Source of the DNA: Syngnathus acus
Lineage: Eukaryota; Chordata; Actinopteri; Syngnathiformes; Syngnathidae
Assembly: GCF_901709675.1 (NCBI RefSeq)
Contig: NC_051094.1
Span: forward strand, 11,090,501 to 11,154,500
Length of the DNA: 64,000 nucleotides
Reading direction: 5' to 3'
Shown here: piece by piece, positions 27,101 through 41,061 of the stretch
Layout: each line of letters starts with the position of its first letter
Position numbering within the stretch: the first letter of the stretch is position 1
Translations under genes and position numbers: made by a program
Notes under the pieces: generated by a model
Told to the model about the DNA's origin: nothing
The model's input: the letters and a program-made list of their open reading frames with translations, nothing else
The model's database searches: none

Positions 27101-30100
27101 CACACCTCAGCCTAGAGATAAAGAGTCTTCGTTCATGCTATCAAGACAAACAGACTCTGTGCTTATACACTAGATTGTTATTTCATTTGGAAAGCTAAAG
27201 TCCAGTTTGGTATGAGGGCAACTAAAGACCAAATTTCAGCAATTGTTAAAGCTCTTCAGATAATGATTTTGGGTTGATATTTTGATTTGTTTACTCATAA
27301 CGTTGTGTGTTATGTATGGGATATGGAATAATAAGCAACTGTGAATAACTGAATAACATATTTGAAGTCTTCGAACGGTTGGAGTAAGGCAGTTGGACTA
27401 TATTTCTGAACGCACCCACGATTAGGGATGGGGATGTGGTGTGTGAGTCAAAGCTCTAATGTTCTTGGTCTTGTTTTTTTTGTAAAAATAAATAAAATAC
27501 AATAAATTATATATATATTAAAATAAAATAAATTTCCCCCTCAAAAAGTGACTTATACTTATTCTTGAGTGACAAGTGTTTTTCTTCTTCATGATGCATT
27601 TTAGGACTGTGTGACTCCGAATAATACAGTTTTATAGTGATAGTTCAACCTCCATGAATCACACACTCAATATACATGCTACATGTTACACTATTTTTTC
27701 AACAAATATGGTGCCATCCATATTATGTATTGCTTGTCCTCATTCAACTAGAGATACATGGAGACTTATAGGAAATTTAGAGTCATGAATAAATGTATGC
27801 TGTATGTTTTTGGACCAAAAATTCTAGCAAATATGGGGAGAACGTGCAAACTTCACACTGCAAGGTCAAAATCAAACCTCAGAATTATGAGGCAGACGTG
27901 CTCCCCAGTGTCATATATATCAACATGAAATACCCCATTACAAAAATAAACAATACAATCTACAAACATTGCAGGAGGCAAAATGTTTGTACACCGGGAC
28001 AAGGTTGGCATGTTGTTGCGTACTTAAAAAAACCGCATGAGTCTAAAAAAAAAATACTAGCAGGAGACAATAAATGACTTGAAGCATCATCATTTTGTCG
28101 GTTATGCTTGTGGAACTGTTGGCTTGGAGCCTGTCTTCGAAAAATATGTATTGCTGCTACAGCAATGGGCCGTGGCTGAAAGCACAAAAAGTAGCAAACA
28201 TGCACGTTTTTACGTAAATCCGCATGTATGGAGAGAGACCGGTCGGTCCAGCCGGGCGTGGACAGCGGGAGTCATCAAAGAGACTTTGCTGCCAACGTAT
28301 CTCACAAAAGCCCCAAACAATGGCAGGAAGGGGACTGTAAGTCTTCAGGAGATGAGCCACACATAAACATCTTCAAGTACAATTCACTCGACTGGCGCTG
28401 AGCTTGGGGGAGAGCGTGGTGGGCCGTTCCATTTCCTGTTTTTACCTCCCGGGTGAGTGGTGACGAGGGCCTGCGTGTGCCAGCACCACTAATGACTCAA
28501 AAGGAGTCACTCTCAAAATCATTCACTACACAATCATGCCCACAATGGAAGCAGTGGAGACCCGTACACATCCCGTAGTCCACATGTACATTATCTCATC
28601 ATTAGTGATGATGCCAAGTGAATGAACACAATGGTTAGTTAAGAGCCTCCTCACACAGAGGACATCCTCCCCATATGGTGGGAGGTGGGGGGTGAGTCTG
28701 GCTCCACTACTAATCTTCTCCCAATGTTTATAAAATAAACAGCCCCCTGAACACCCCCTAACCTACATGCTGCCTGGTCCCCCTCCTGCCTGAACCCTCA
28801 CATTGCATCTGGATGACCTATGACCTCTACCGTTTGTACTATGTTTCCTGTCCAGTGCGGCCGGCACCGATATGGCATCATGGCCAAATCTGCTATGTAA
28901 GCATTTTCCATGCATCGGAAGAGGAGATTACCAACATCCCCGTACGTGGATGTGGTACATGCCATTTCCAACTCACTGAGGGTTAAAGGATCATGAATCG
29001 TGAAGTCACACAGGAAGATTAAAATAGTAGACGTATTTATGACAGAACAAGTATCGCGAAAGAAATCCATTTTCACATTGAAAGACATTGCTCCTGAGTT
29101 AGTTCGGCCCAGCGGTGTTGGAATGAGACGAGATAAGCCCACGGTTGTGCTCCATCAACACAGGGGGCTTGCCAAAGCGAGTATAGAGTTACAAACAGCC
29201 ACTCCTCTGGGGCTCAGTAGGAGTGGGCTTGGTGGAAGGGGGCTACGGCAAAGACACGGGAGCTGGCTAATCTACCGCCAGCCGGGCTGCCTGCTGATGC
29301 CCACCATCTGTGCCTGTTACTCATCACCTACCGGGCCGGCCAGGAGCCTCTGCTGGCTCACAAATGAGTAAACAAACACCCTGAGAGAATCACTTAGAAG
29401 CTAATTCTCTACCTGGACACAAGCTCGTGCTTCTCAATAAGAAAGGGGACTAGTGCAAGTGTGTGTAGATACTGTAGTTAAATTGCTATGGAGACAAATG
29501 ATGAAAAAGTTCTGATAAGGCACTTTGTATACGAAGCAACTTTAGGACCAGGCTCTTTCGTCCTGGCTGTGTTTATTGCTACGTGTGGAATACAATCAGC
29601 GTGGAAAACTAATCAAAATAATCTGCGATACATAAATAAACGTTTGCAATGCAGTAAAGCTGCAAAACGTAAACCATGATGTAATGAGTTACAACTGCAG
29701 CTGTATAGATCTTGTCGGCGTCACTGATTTTGTGACCGTGAGCATTGCGATTGGTAAATTTGGCTGCTTCAGATTGCCTCATGTTTTGGGAAAAAAAACA
29801 TGTCAGATAAATCAGCATAAATCTTCCCAAGTGTTGGGAAATAGGTGTCCCTTTCATGCTTCATTTACTTGACGAGACCTCCTGTCAGAGTTGCGTATGC
29901 CTCTGGCACTGCTCAGGCAAGAGGTGTGGAGAGCTAAGAGGTCAGGAGGATGAGAAGAAGAGACGTGGTGGGGGAGAAGTGCAATGATGGAGATTAAATG
30001 AATTGCCTATAAGTCCTCAAGGTGCAGCACAGGTGTGGAGTACTTACCCCTACATAACCCCTACACGCCCATCGTTTGGGGTGAAAATATCCTGTGGGCA

Positions 30101-33100
30101 CTGAGTCAAGCGGCTAATTAGCAGACACATTTACTCTGCCTCATTTAACTTTATACTGCGCACGAACATCCACACATTTCACTTGATGTAATGTCAAATT
30201 GGGCAAATACAAGAGTTCTGTTATCGCTACAAAGATTAGAAATCAAGCGCCATTGGTAGGCACCACAACAACATTCATACGCTCCCTAATCCAAGCAGGC
30301 CCGTGGGAATTTGTGGAACGAGAGCCATGATGATATTTTAAGTACTTTGCTAAATGCACCCAAGAGATTCTTGGGGTTGTTATCCTACGTTAAATTTACC
30401 ATCTAACAGCCATATGTGCAGCCATTTGCGGACCATAAATGGAACTGAAGCGACACAGTGAAAACATTACAGGTGCTAAAACCCAATTTCAAAGATTCCA
30501 TTGGGAAGCGCTGCTCAAGACTTAAACATTAACCATTACGAAAAACAAAAACAACTATGTCGCAATACAATTGCTGCTTAAGATGGACAGGTATAGTCCA
30601 TGAATATTTACGAGGCCAGCTGCCATCTTTTGCATATATGACAGCCAAAGTGTAGAGAGTGAGAAACGGCATTCGCGGTGCATTGGAAATAAATTTGTAA
30701 AAGCAGTAGTGGTCTACTAGACCGAAAACTGGGTCCAAAGATGGGGATGTTTGAACGTTCACAAAACTCAAGAACAGAAGTGTTTTTGTGAATTTGCCCA
30801 CATTGCCACACAAGTTTGAGAAAATGTGCTGAAAAAACAAATCAAAATGATGACATTCTTTATAAAAGCTAGTGGTTACAGAAGAATTTCATGTCGATTT
30901 AGATAAAGGTACAGATTAACAAGCTTTTCATCACTTTTATTTTGGCATATAGTGAGACAAGGTTTGTATTTTCAGGGCAGCTCAGGGAATATAACTACAT
31001 TTTATACATTTTGGTCTGGATCCAAACACGAATTCAGCTGTGACAGATATAAAAATGTTTCCCTCTTTGTCCTTGATTTATTATTCTTTTAGTCACGTTA
31101 CTTGTGGCCTATTACACATTCGATGATTAAGCAGCTTTGAGGTTTGTACTTTTCTGAGGGCTGTTTAATTGTGCACAATAACAACAATTATACGATCATG
31201 AAAATCGTAGCAACTCCAAAACCCAGAGGAGGAAAATAAAAATTCTGACGTTTCCTTTGGCAAATAAACACAAGGTCCATACAACCACAAATGGTATAAT
31301 TCAATTATCCACTTTGGCTCTCGCACTGGGAATCCCTCTTCATGCCTCTTTCACAAAGACAAATGATTTCCCTTGTAAAGCAATCAATCTTTTTGATTCC
31401 CTCGGCTCGCCGACGCTCACCCGCACCACAACGGCCACCTCGTCCGCCCTCACATTTGCTACTCGGGCCTGTTAACTCAACCTGAGTCAACCTGTTATGC
31501 TCCGTCAAACGTGGGAATCGGATACCTGAGGAACACGGGCGCCTTTTGCTTTGTACCCCCATCCCAGTGTTTTAACACATTGATCTTAGAAGCTGGGAGA
31601 AATTCACCTCACCCGCCCCACATGAATCAAGCATTGTGACGGGGGTCCGTTGGGATCACACAGAGCATTACAAGCCTCTCCTTTAAGCCGGGGACGGGAG
31701 GCGGGATGGCCCACTCGAAGCGTATATTTCCGTTGAAGAAGAGATAAATCAGATCATCTCTGGAGTGAGGAGCAGAGCACAGAGAGAGCCTTCTTGCTCA
31801 ATCTCCTTTGACATGTAAATGCAACGGTGGCACTGAAAGAGGGCCAGGTGTCCCAAGCAAAGAGGCAAAGCGTGACGGTGCATGCATTCCTCCGGGACCT
31901 CCACCGTTAACTGTTGCTGTGCCTCATACGGGTAAACACCAAATGCATTTCATAATGGTGGGAGAGAAGAACACCTTGTAGAAATGCAGTGGTGGGAAGT
32001 AACTAAATACACATGCTTGGTTAAAGTTGATTTTTCAGCCATCCTTACTTTACATTTGACATACTTTCTGCATTCAATGACTTCTGAAGCATTTGACTGC
32101 TTGCGAGCAGATAATATTGATAGAAACACTTCAGAATTAATTCAGGTGATTTTGTCAGCAGTCACATCATCGATAAATACAGAGGAACCAGTTCTATTGG
32201 CGGCCATAAATGCCCACCTGGCCATAGAACAGCTGAGCAGCCAGTTGTCCTATTACTTTTGGGAGGCACAAATAAACTGTTGTATGCGCTATGGTTCGAC
32301 AAATTGACAACTAAATACCCTTAAACGGTCAAATCTGCAGTTAAAGCTCATCTCATCTTGTTTCGTTTCAAATTCTTTGTGGTGGTGTTTAGAACCAAAA
32401 CAATGGGAATTATATTGTCGCAATATTTGGGCCTGACCATATAAGGCAGGAAAAAACAGGCAGCAGCAAGTCAACGACATGGAGGACCAAGAACCATAAA
32501 TGATGACAAGAACGACGATGACAAGATATTCCCCATCCAAGGCTTTATTAACAGACTAGTTGCTAGGCTTTTTTTTTTTTACTTTTTTTTTTTATTTAAT
32601 GATTTCAATCAGTCAGTCTACTTTTACTTTCAGAAGTCATTTTGAACACATATCGTACTTCTACTAGAGTACACTGTGTCACACCTGTAGCATTGCAACA
32701 ACATCAGCAGGTGTTCCCTGTCAAACGCAACACATATTGTGTCTTTCTATGAAATGTAATAGAAACAGCAAGTTCCAAGCTGCGTGTGATATGCCGCCTT
32801 CTTTTGTAATTTGATCCACTGGAGACCAGAGGTCACACGTTAACAGCTGCAGTTCTCGCCTTGCTGGACGATTAGGACTAAGTTAGCCACCTTCGCTAGA
32901 TCATCAAGGTGGCAATTTGCGTGAACTCCTTGTGGCCTGGGGCAACATACTAAATGCCTTAACTGGATGAAATGGCTTGGACAATTAAATAAGGAATTAA
33001 GAAAACAATAGAAGTCCGTCATTAGTTTAAAGACACAGGGTATGACCTCCTGAGCGAGGGTGAAGCGCTGAAGTCTCGGTGTCGAAAGGTTAAATACTTG

Positions 33101-33483
33101 TACAATGAACTAACACTCTCCTCACACGCACTACTGTCCAAATCTTGCTGTCTCATTAGCAGGACGAGGAGAACTAGACGCCAGACCAGTGACTGGTTAG
33201 AGATAAGACAGTTTGTACCATGCAGCCCTATCCGAGATGACACATTTGACACGGTGCAGTTCCGTGGAGAACGTTATCACTCTTCAAGGTTTAATGGGCC
33301 TGTATTTCACAAAAACACAACAATAGTGGTATTGTGCAACTGTTATTATTCCATCTAGGCTTTTTCTTCTGTACATACAATTATAATGTATTAAAAATGC
33401 AACAAACAATTCCAATGGAGTTGGAAGTCGGGACGTTGTGTAAAATGTAAATTAAAACAAACAATGAGAATTGACAATCCTTT

Positions 33484-33765
33484 TCAATTAACATTCAACT
33501 GAATACAGCACACTACCAAGATGTTTAGTGTCCCTGAGCCTATGTGGCAATAGCTTTTATATAATGGTGCTGCTTGTTTTTTTAATGTAGTGATGGCCTT
33601 TAAATGTTGGGTTTCAGCTTTAAGTGCAGAGATTTCTCCCCATTCTCTGCAGCTTTTTATGGCATTATGGATTGTAGATGAGGAAATCCCTAAATTATTT
33701 CCAACGGTATGTTGAGAAACATTCTTAAACTGCTGTTGTTTTAGACCCACTCATAACATTTTCCA
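33484..33765 (-). pseudogene. Tc1/mariner-like transposase fragment
   Basis: An open frame of 88 codons on minus contains VGNNLGISSSTIHNAIKSC followed by REWGEISALK. This is the paired-like helix-turn-helix of Tc1-type transposases, in which such elements usually read a STI/STV helix then a basic linker. The DDE catalytic region is missing, so this is an inactive scrap. Terminal repeats were not found. Confidence 0.6.
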
Positions 33766-35392
33766 ATAAACCTGTTATAAAGTTCCAAACAGGTGGTTTT
33801 TTTTTTAGCATTCCTCATTGGTCAACTATCAGTTTGAACTTCTCTTCTATATGTTGTCCTTGCATTCAATTGAACGTAGGTAGAAAGTATTATAAATATT
33901 TATAAATTATAAATCATTGTTTATTTGCTTTTTATTCTGTTTTACAAAACATCCGAAACTCATTGGAATTAAAAAAAAGAATTTGTGTATATGAAGAAAC
34001 TCCTAAAACAAGATCTCTATAGGAATAAAATCATTATTATTCCTTTTTCAGAGACGTGTTAAACATTTGAATATCTCAACATTTTATCTTGTAATAAAGT
34101 GCTCCTTTGTCTAACTGTGGAAATGTCTATCTCCAAATAATAGATGTATGAACTTCGCATTTATGCATTTTTAGATTGATTTCAACAGCTCAAAGTGTGC
34201 AAACAATGTCCTTGTTTTATCATTTCGTACAAGATTGCAGACGAAGTATTCAACAAATGCGTTCATTAGGCCCATCCAAGCTGCCACGTTCTCCTCAACT
34301 AAAGCTTCGTTTTAGTCACGACTATACCGCGCCATCTACTGGTTGTTCTAAGACAGTTGCCACACACAGAAAACGCTAATTCAGCCATTGGTTCAAAGGG
34401 CGGTAAAAAAATTGACAGAGATAAAGTTGCACAAAATTGAAAATTTTTTATTTGATTAAAAAAAAATTAACATGTTGCAAAGTGCCTCTTGGTTGCCATT
34501 ACACATATTCCATAACCCATCTAAGGATGGTATAATAAAAAATATTCAGAATATTTTCCGGATAAAAGTTTATTTATAGCACAAAGGCTTTTTCCCAACT
34601 TGCTGAAAGTCAAGTTTTTATCTAGTGTTGCAAAGTTGATACAAAGTAAAAAATATATAGTGTGGGGATATAGTGAAGCTGTTCCAAAGTAGTTTGAAAA
34701 TGTGGCATCTCCCAGAAGTTACCATTTCCATGGAAAGATGTTGGAAAACATTTAATTGCTTTGTAAAAGATCCACAAAACATTGTTCAAATTTTTACACC
34801 TCCCAACCAAAGAAGCCTAACAAGAAGGCTTAAAAATTGTACAAATAGATCAGATGAGGAGGAGAATAGCCAAGCAATTGCAAAAGGAAGGTCAGCACCA
34901 TTATGCAAAAGTGAAGGCTTGACCGAAAGCTCATGCAAAGTCATTAGTTACACTGATTAGCGTTTGGCAAACAAGCACATTAGATATTAAGATGCCAGGA
35001 ATGTTGATACAGTGTTCTTGAGGCTTCTGCCGAAACACAAGTCTGTTTCTGCAACTCAAAAGCTACAGAAAGTGGCACAGTGACTGTGGGTAAACTTATC
35101 CACATGAAAGAAAAATGGCAATGTTTTGTGCAGCAGCAAGGCCTTTGTGACAGAAAATAAATAACTGTGAAAAGATACAAAGTACAATGTCAGTACAGAT
35201 TTGAATGGAAATGTAAGACTGTAAAAAATGAAATGCTCGAGTGTTCAATAAGCAAGTTGAAAACAAAAGACACTCCTTAAAATAAGATTGTCTCCCAACA
35301 GACTGTGTGGTGATAAGCTTCCCTAACAGGGAACGAATGACAGCTGGCAACCGGCCAAATCAAGCCATGGCTGCCCATTGCAGTAGGAAGTG

Positions 35393-35398
35393 TTTATT
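35393..35398 (-). terminator. Candidate polyadenylation signal of tbc1d10a
   Basis: AATAAA on the minus strand, 290 bases after the tbc1d10a stop codon. A 22-base A tract on plus (T tract in gene sense) lies immediately upstream of it in gene sense (35399-35420). Confidence 0.45.
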
Positions 35399-35687
35399 AA
35401 AAAAAAAAAAAAAAAAAAAATGTATTCAGGAGTAGGGCAGTGTTGAATCTGAGTGAACAACAACAAAACACATCCCCATTAACTTTGGCAATTTGCTTCC
35501 GCGACATCAAAAAGTACGTTGTCATTTCAAGGAAGTTAAGCGTTGCGATGTCGAGCGTGTCAAGGCTGTTTTAGACGGGAGCAGGACATCGGTCTTAAAG
35601 GCCAAACCGGTATCTGAAGATGAGTTACTCATCCATGGCTGGTTGCTGGCTGAAGGGTGTGCTGGTGCTTCTCACATAGCTTCAGAA

Positions 35688-38600
35688 TTACAGGTACGTA
35701 TCCTGGTCTGTGCTGCTGAGGCTGTGTGTGGATTGCTGGAGGGTAATCTCTTTGGCAGAGGGGAGGTCTGCAGAAGGTGCATGGCCCTGCTGAAGCGGGT
35801 CTGCTTGAGTCTGTGGCGCAGCCTCCAGGGCCTTGGTGAGCACCGGAGGCGGGGCTGGCGGAAAAGCAGGTGGGGGCGGCGTGGCGTTGGGAAGAGGGTA
35901 AGGGTTTGGAATCTCCTCAGGGAGCTGCGACTTCTTCAGGGTTTTCTTTTTGCTCTTCTGCTCCTTGCCCTTTAGCAGTGGGCCGAGCTCCGCCTCCTCC
36001 AGTAAAATGGTGGGGTACTGCTGGAGATCCTGGCGCCTCGGGGGGTCAGCCAGCATGATGATTCGGGCCCCGTGCATCCTCTGTGGGGATTTGAAATTGA
36101 GCTCGCCGCGATTCTTCTTCCAGCGCTTAAGCTGGGTGTGATGTTCCCTTTCCACGTCTCGCGCCGTAATTTGCACTTCCAAGATCTGTGTCAGGAAGAC
36201 ACGCGTCATTCGGATACACATGAGTCATTCAGATCATTTTCCAAGGAATAGATCCGCCCTTCATGGGAAATACAGCAAGTTCCAGCCTTGTCTGGTCTTT
36301 GTGTTGAAACGTTGTAACTTAACATTGTAACCCGCCAAAGGCCTCTGCCAGGGTCACCAGTGGTCAAGTTGCACAGACGGCTTATTATAAAGACTGGGTG
36401 AGCCCTTTTGGATGTGAACACTCCTTATTCTCCACAGTCCATTCAATCAGTAAGAACCATTCTCCAAAAGGCTGTGCCGTTTTGCCCTACAGATGGCGCT
36501 GCAGTTAGATAACCAGAAATCCATATACTGACAGCAACAGCCAGAGTTCAAAGGTAACAACTTAAGATTTTTGTAAATTTCCTCACTGTGCCAAGAAAGT
36601 CAAGTTTTGTCTTGAAAATGAAAATGTTTAGAGGGAATTTACAAGATATTCTCAAGTGTTAGACTGCTGACACGACAGTCAGCTGATTCAAACAAAGAGT
36701 CATGTATCTACAATTACGGTCATTTCCTTTGCGTTCATAATGCATGCTGCAATGGCGCTACTTTTTCTAAAAATCAAAGCACTGTCTGGAAGCTTGGCTG
36801 TCAAGGAGGAGTGTACACTGGCTTAACTGATTTCTTTCTTTCCATGACTTTCTATGATTTCATTCAGTGATTTCATAATGTGTGGGATTGTGTGTGTTTG
36901 TACGATGATGACTGTGTGAGTTTCCAGAAATTCTAGTCCACGGAAAATTCAACACCCATGTTGCTGATGTTCTCCAATGAATTATTTGTATTGGACCTCA
37001 CACTACTTGAACTGATGCACTTGGTGCGAGCACATTTTGATAGTAGCACCTACCCTGGTGTATGAGCGCTATTCATACATCGTGAATAAAGTTACTGCTT
37101 TTACCTCTCGGACGAGGAATCCCTCCTGCATGTATCGAGGCTCCACAGCTCGGAGAAGCTCCATGGTTTCATACTGGCCCTGGCAGGCCTTCAGCTTCTC
37201 ACGACTACCCAGCATGCACTTCAGCAGTACCAAGCCTACTCTGAAGATTATTTTCACACCTGATTTTCACAAGAGAAAGACAAAAGTGGAGCACAGTTAT
37301 TAATCCGAGTTTCAGGTATATAAAGTAAAAACACATAACACTAAAGTCATTTTAGCTGCAGTTGCAGCAGGATGAATTCAGAGGCAATTTAGGACTTATC
37401 TGCTCACATTCAGCCATGTGCTTCAGAACTAATTGGACGGTGCATCAGAGTGCAGATGGACAATGCAATCTGGGAAAGCAGTATTTTGAAGGCAGAAAAG
37501 TGGAATGCTATGCAATGGCCAAGTCAATCACCTGACCTGAATCGAATTGGACATGTATTTCAATTGCCAATGACAAAACTAAATGGAAATGGGCCTCAGG
37601 AACAAGCAGGACCTGAAGCTTGAGCTTGCGTTGAAGCCCCAATATTTATGGAACAGGCTCAAGTAGGACCCTTAGCTTGCGTTGATGCCCCAATATTTAT
37701 GGAACAGGCTGTAGCCTTTGTGTATGATTTTGACCCTGGGTGGCCAAGAGAAAAAGAAAATGCAAATACAAATACATCAAATGTCATAAATATATACTGT
37801 ATAACATTCTTAGCCACAACATTTGTAAATTTCAGAGACGTACCGTCACAGAGGAACATGTCCCAGACACGTAACACAGACGCCCATGGCAATGTTCTAG
37901 AGAAGGCGCACATAAACCATTCAGTCATGTAGAGGATGGGATCAATCTTGTGTTTCTCCAAATGGCGGAAGGCTAACGGAGAGACGCGTCGCAGCAAAGC
38001 AAACAGAATTTCTCCATCTAACTGTATAGCTTCCTAAGAGACAAACAGACAGGAGAGCCGTTAACACGGGGGATCAAGAATCAAGCGCTCTTCTGCATAA
38101 AAGCGTGGATGTTACTCTACTAAAAAAAAAAAAAAAAAAAAAAAAACCCAGTCCAATCACATCATGTTCCTGCACGTTTTAGAAAGACAGCAGAGATTAC
38201 ACAACATCTTTATTAGCAAAAAATCTTTGTTTCTACGTGAGGACAAAATCCCAAAGTATCATTAATCACTAGGGGTGTAACGATTCATCGATACACATCG
38301 ATTAATCGATATAATGCTCTACGATTTATTGGCATCGATGCTAAACGTAAACATCGATTTATATCGCCGTGTTTGACCTCGGACATTAGACGCGACTTTA
38401 TTTTGAAATCCAGTTCATTGTCGCTTGCTTCCTCTTTCCGGGAGCAGTACGCGGCGTGTTGTGTTGTGAGCAGAGCAGGCACGTGAAAGGGGAGCCGACA
38501 ACTACGCGGCTCCTGGGCTGGTGCTATGGCTAGTGTCCAAGAAGACGAGGAAATTCGCTCCCCTTTGGGCTTCAAGTCATTCGTTTGGAAGCACTTTGGA

Positions 38601-40989
38601 TTCCAAAGAAAAGATGGCTCAACGGACAATTAAAATTATTGTCAATAAATAGTTCAGTAATGCACTTTAAAGTTAATGGTATTACAAAAAAAGAAAGAAT
38701 ATTCATTTTTCTTTACTTATATGAGAAAAAATATAGGAATTTGATAATGTTCAGTGTTAAAATAAGCACTTTGTATACTACAATACTCTTGTAATTTCCT
38801 AAATAAAGAGTTTGCAGTACCTTGTTGATTTTGTGTATGAATTGTTATAAATCAGGATATTGTTCTATATTTTTTATTTAAAAAATAAAAATATTGATCG
38901 TGGAGCACTATATCGTGATGTATCGTGAATGAATCACAGCAGGCTTTAAGATATCGGCAAATATCGTATCGTGGTTCTTTGTATCGATATGATATCGTAT
39001 CGTGACAAAACCCGCGATTTACACCCCTATTAATCACCCATTACCACATTCTTGTTACACAATGACATTGTGACTGTGCTTCTTGATATTAGACCTATAA
39101 AATATTGGGTCATACTACAAGAAACAAACTGTACTCTTGTTTCAGTGTGATCATATCCGTTGTAGTTGCAGTGTGTTGCTCACCAGCCCTGGGCTGTAGT
39201 AACCAGGAAGATACTTCTCACAAATTTGCACCAGTCCCCAGAAGGCGTCCTTTGGGAAACACGTTGACAATAAAATTAATTTCAAAGGACAGTATTGTGA
39301 TTACAGACACAACCAATAAGCGCAGTAGATATTGCTGGTATGCAGCTGGGGAGTCCATTAGATCCAGGAGGACCAACCTGGTGCCTGTGAGCACCAGGCA
39401 GCCCACAAGACCATGTGAGTAGTCTGTGAGCCTTTTCTAAAAATAGCTCACCAGTGACGGGACTTGTGATTTTCTAGGAATGTGTATTTTAAAATGTGAA
39501 CACTAGTAGAGATTTATTTTAAAAAATCATATTATCTGTTTCATAATTATTCTGAGAAATCACTGACATGATGTCTTCTCATAAAATAGTGTTATAAGTG
39601 TATACAGTCAAACTGGGGGGCCTTTGTATTAATCAATATCCAAGCAGTATCTCCTTTAGCAAACTTATCACAGCCTCCACCTATAGCACTCGATGGCACA
39701 AGGTTTCAATAAAACTGAGCTGTGCAATAAAAACTTTTGCTTAAAGACTCACGGGCGACGGCACCTTCACCATACTGTTTGCATGTGTTAGGAGGTGAAG
39801 CATGCGAGTGATGTACCTCAGCAGGCATGTGCATGAGTAACACAGCAGCAATGGGAGCTTGCGCCTGACAGTATCCCTCCTCTGGTTTGTAAAGAGTGTA
39901 GGCCTTCAGAACACGGAAAAGATCCTTCTGCCTGTGCACGGATACACAACAGTGGTCACAACCACATAGCAAAATTGACTTTTAGTGCATGTTCTCTCTG
40001 GTATGGGGTCGTACCCGTGTCCTCCCCGAGACACAAACATCTCATGGAATGGAAACTGTCGATGGAGATCTTTCTCAATCACGTCGCTCCATTTGGGATC
40101 CCCTGGCTGGCTATCCAACTCCTAGGATGGAACACAAGAAGGGGCTGTAAATCTGTTTTTGTACAGTGAGGTTTGCAATTAAATAAACACTTCCTGCAAA
40201 AAAACTAAATATTAATACCCTAATGCTACATTTTAGAGACTGTATTGAATTGAACCATGAAATGAGTCCATAAACAGAACGGACGTGAAAGGAGGATGTC
40301 CCTGACCTGAAACTTTCCTTGGTTCTGCTCTTTCTTGCCTTTGCCTCCTGAAAGGTAGAGCCACGCACGGCCTCGGAGAGAGGGAGGAATTCCTTTTTGG
40401 CATCGAAGCCTCACCTGGAACATGGTGAAAGACAGTGTCACAAAATACAGCAAGACAAAAGGAAACCCAACGTTTGTCACAACAGATGCTAAAATGAGAA
40501 CATGAATTCAATAAGAATGTTGTTTGCATTTGACTCGTGCAGCATGCTCACGTCACCATGCACAAGTCTGTGCTGACATAACAAAAAGGCTCAAGTGATA
40601 TCAAAACTCTAATACTAAATTTAGTAACTCATGGGACAAATGTTGTATTCTGAAATCAGAAAAAAAAATCCTTTACTTCCTGACATTTGCAGCAGGTGAG
40701 CTATTGCCATTATCACAGAAATGCGCAAATAAAGCCATTGTTCTGTGCATTCCAATTATGTTGCTCCAGTCTGAACAAACACAGTCTTAGATACACAAAG
40801 GATGTTTGGACAGTGTCTTGTTATACCAGTCTTATATCAAAGTCACTTGAGCCCCGCCCTGAATACGACTAAACGGCTTTTGTCACAAGGTGTGTCATGT
40901 GAAGGGAGAGGTCAAGTCCTACACCCTGCTGCTGACTCATGAAAATGAGGTTAAGTTGCAGCGCTGTGTTACATTGCTTTACAGTGTCT

Positions 40990-41061
<72 letters not shown>

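Larger units (their letters stand above)
7609..35687. other. Gene desert between aplnr and tbc1d10a
   Basis: About 28 kb with no gene I can support on either strand. Open frames of up to 217 aa occur (for example 13662-14315 on plus), but none shows a recognisable domain, splice context or codon pattern. The stretch contains SINE, LINE-tail, hAT and Tc1 remnants, listed separately. The unannotated parts may carry enhancers of aplnr, but no sequence feature here proves it. Confidence 0.55.

Noticed and set aside
35493-35975. 160-codon plus-strand frame antisense to tbc1d10a exon 9
   Set aside because: It is the complement of the proline- and lysine-rich tail exon; no independent evidence.
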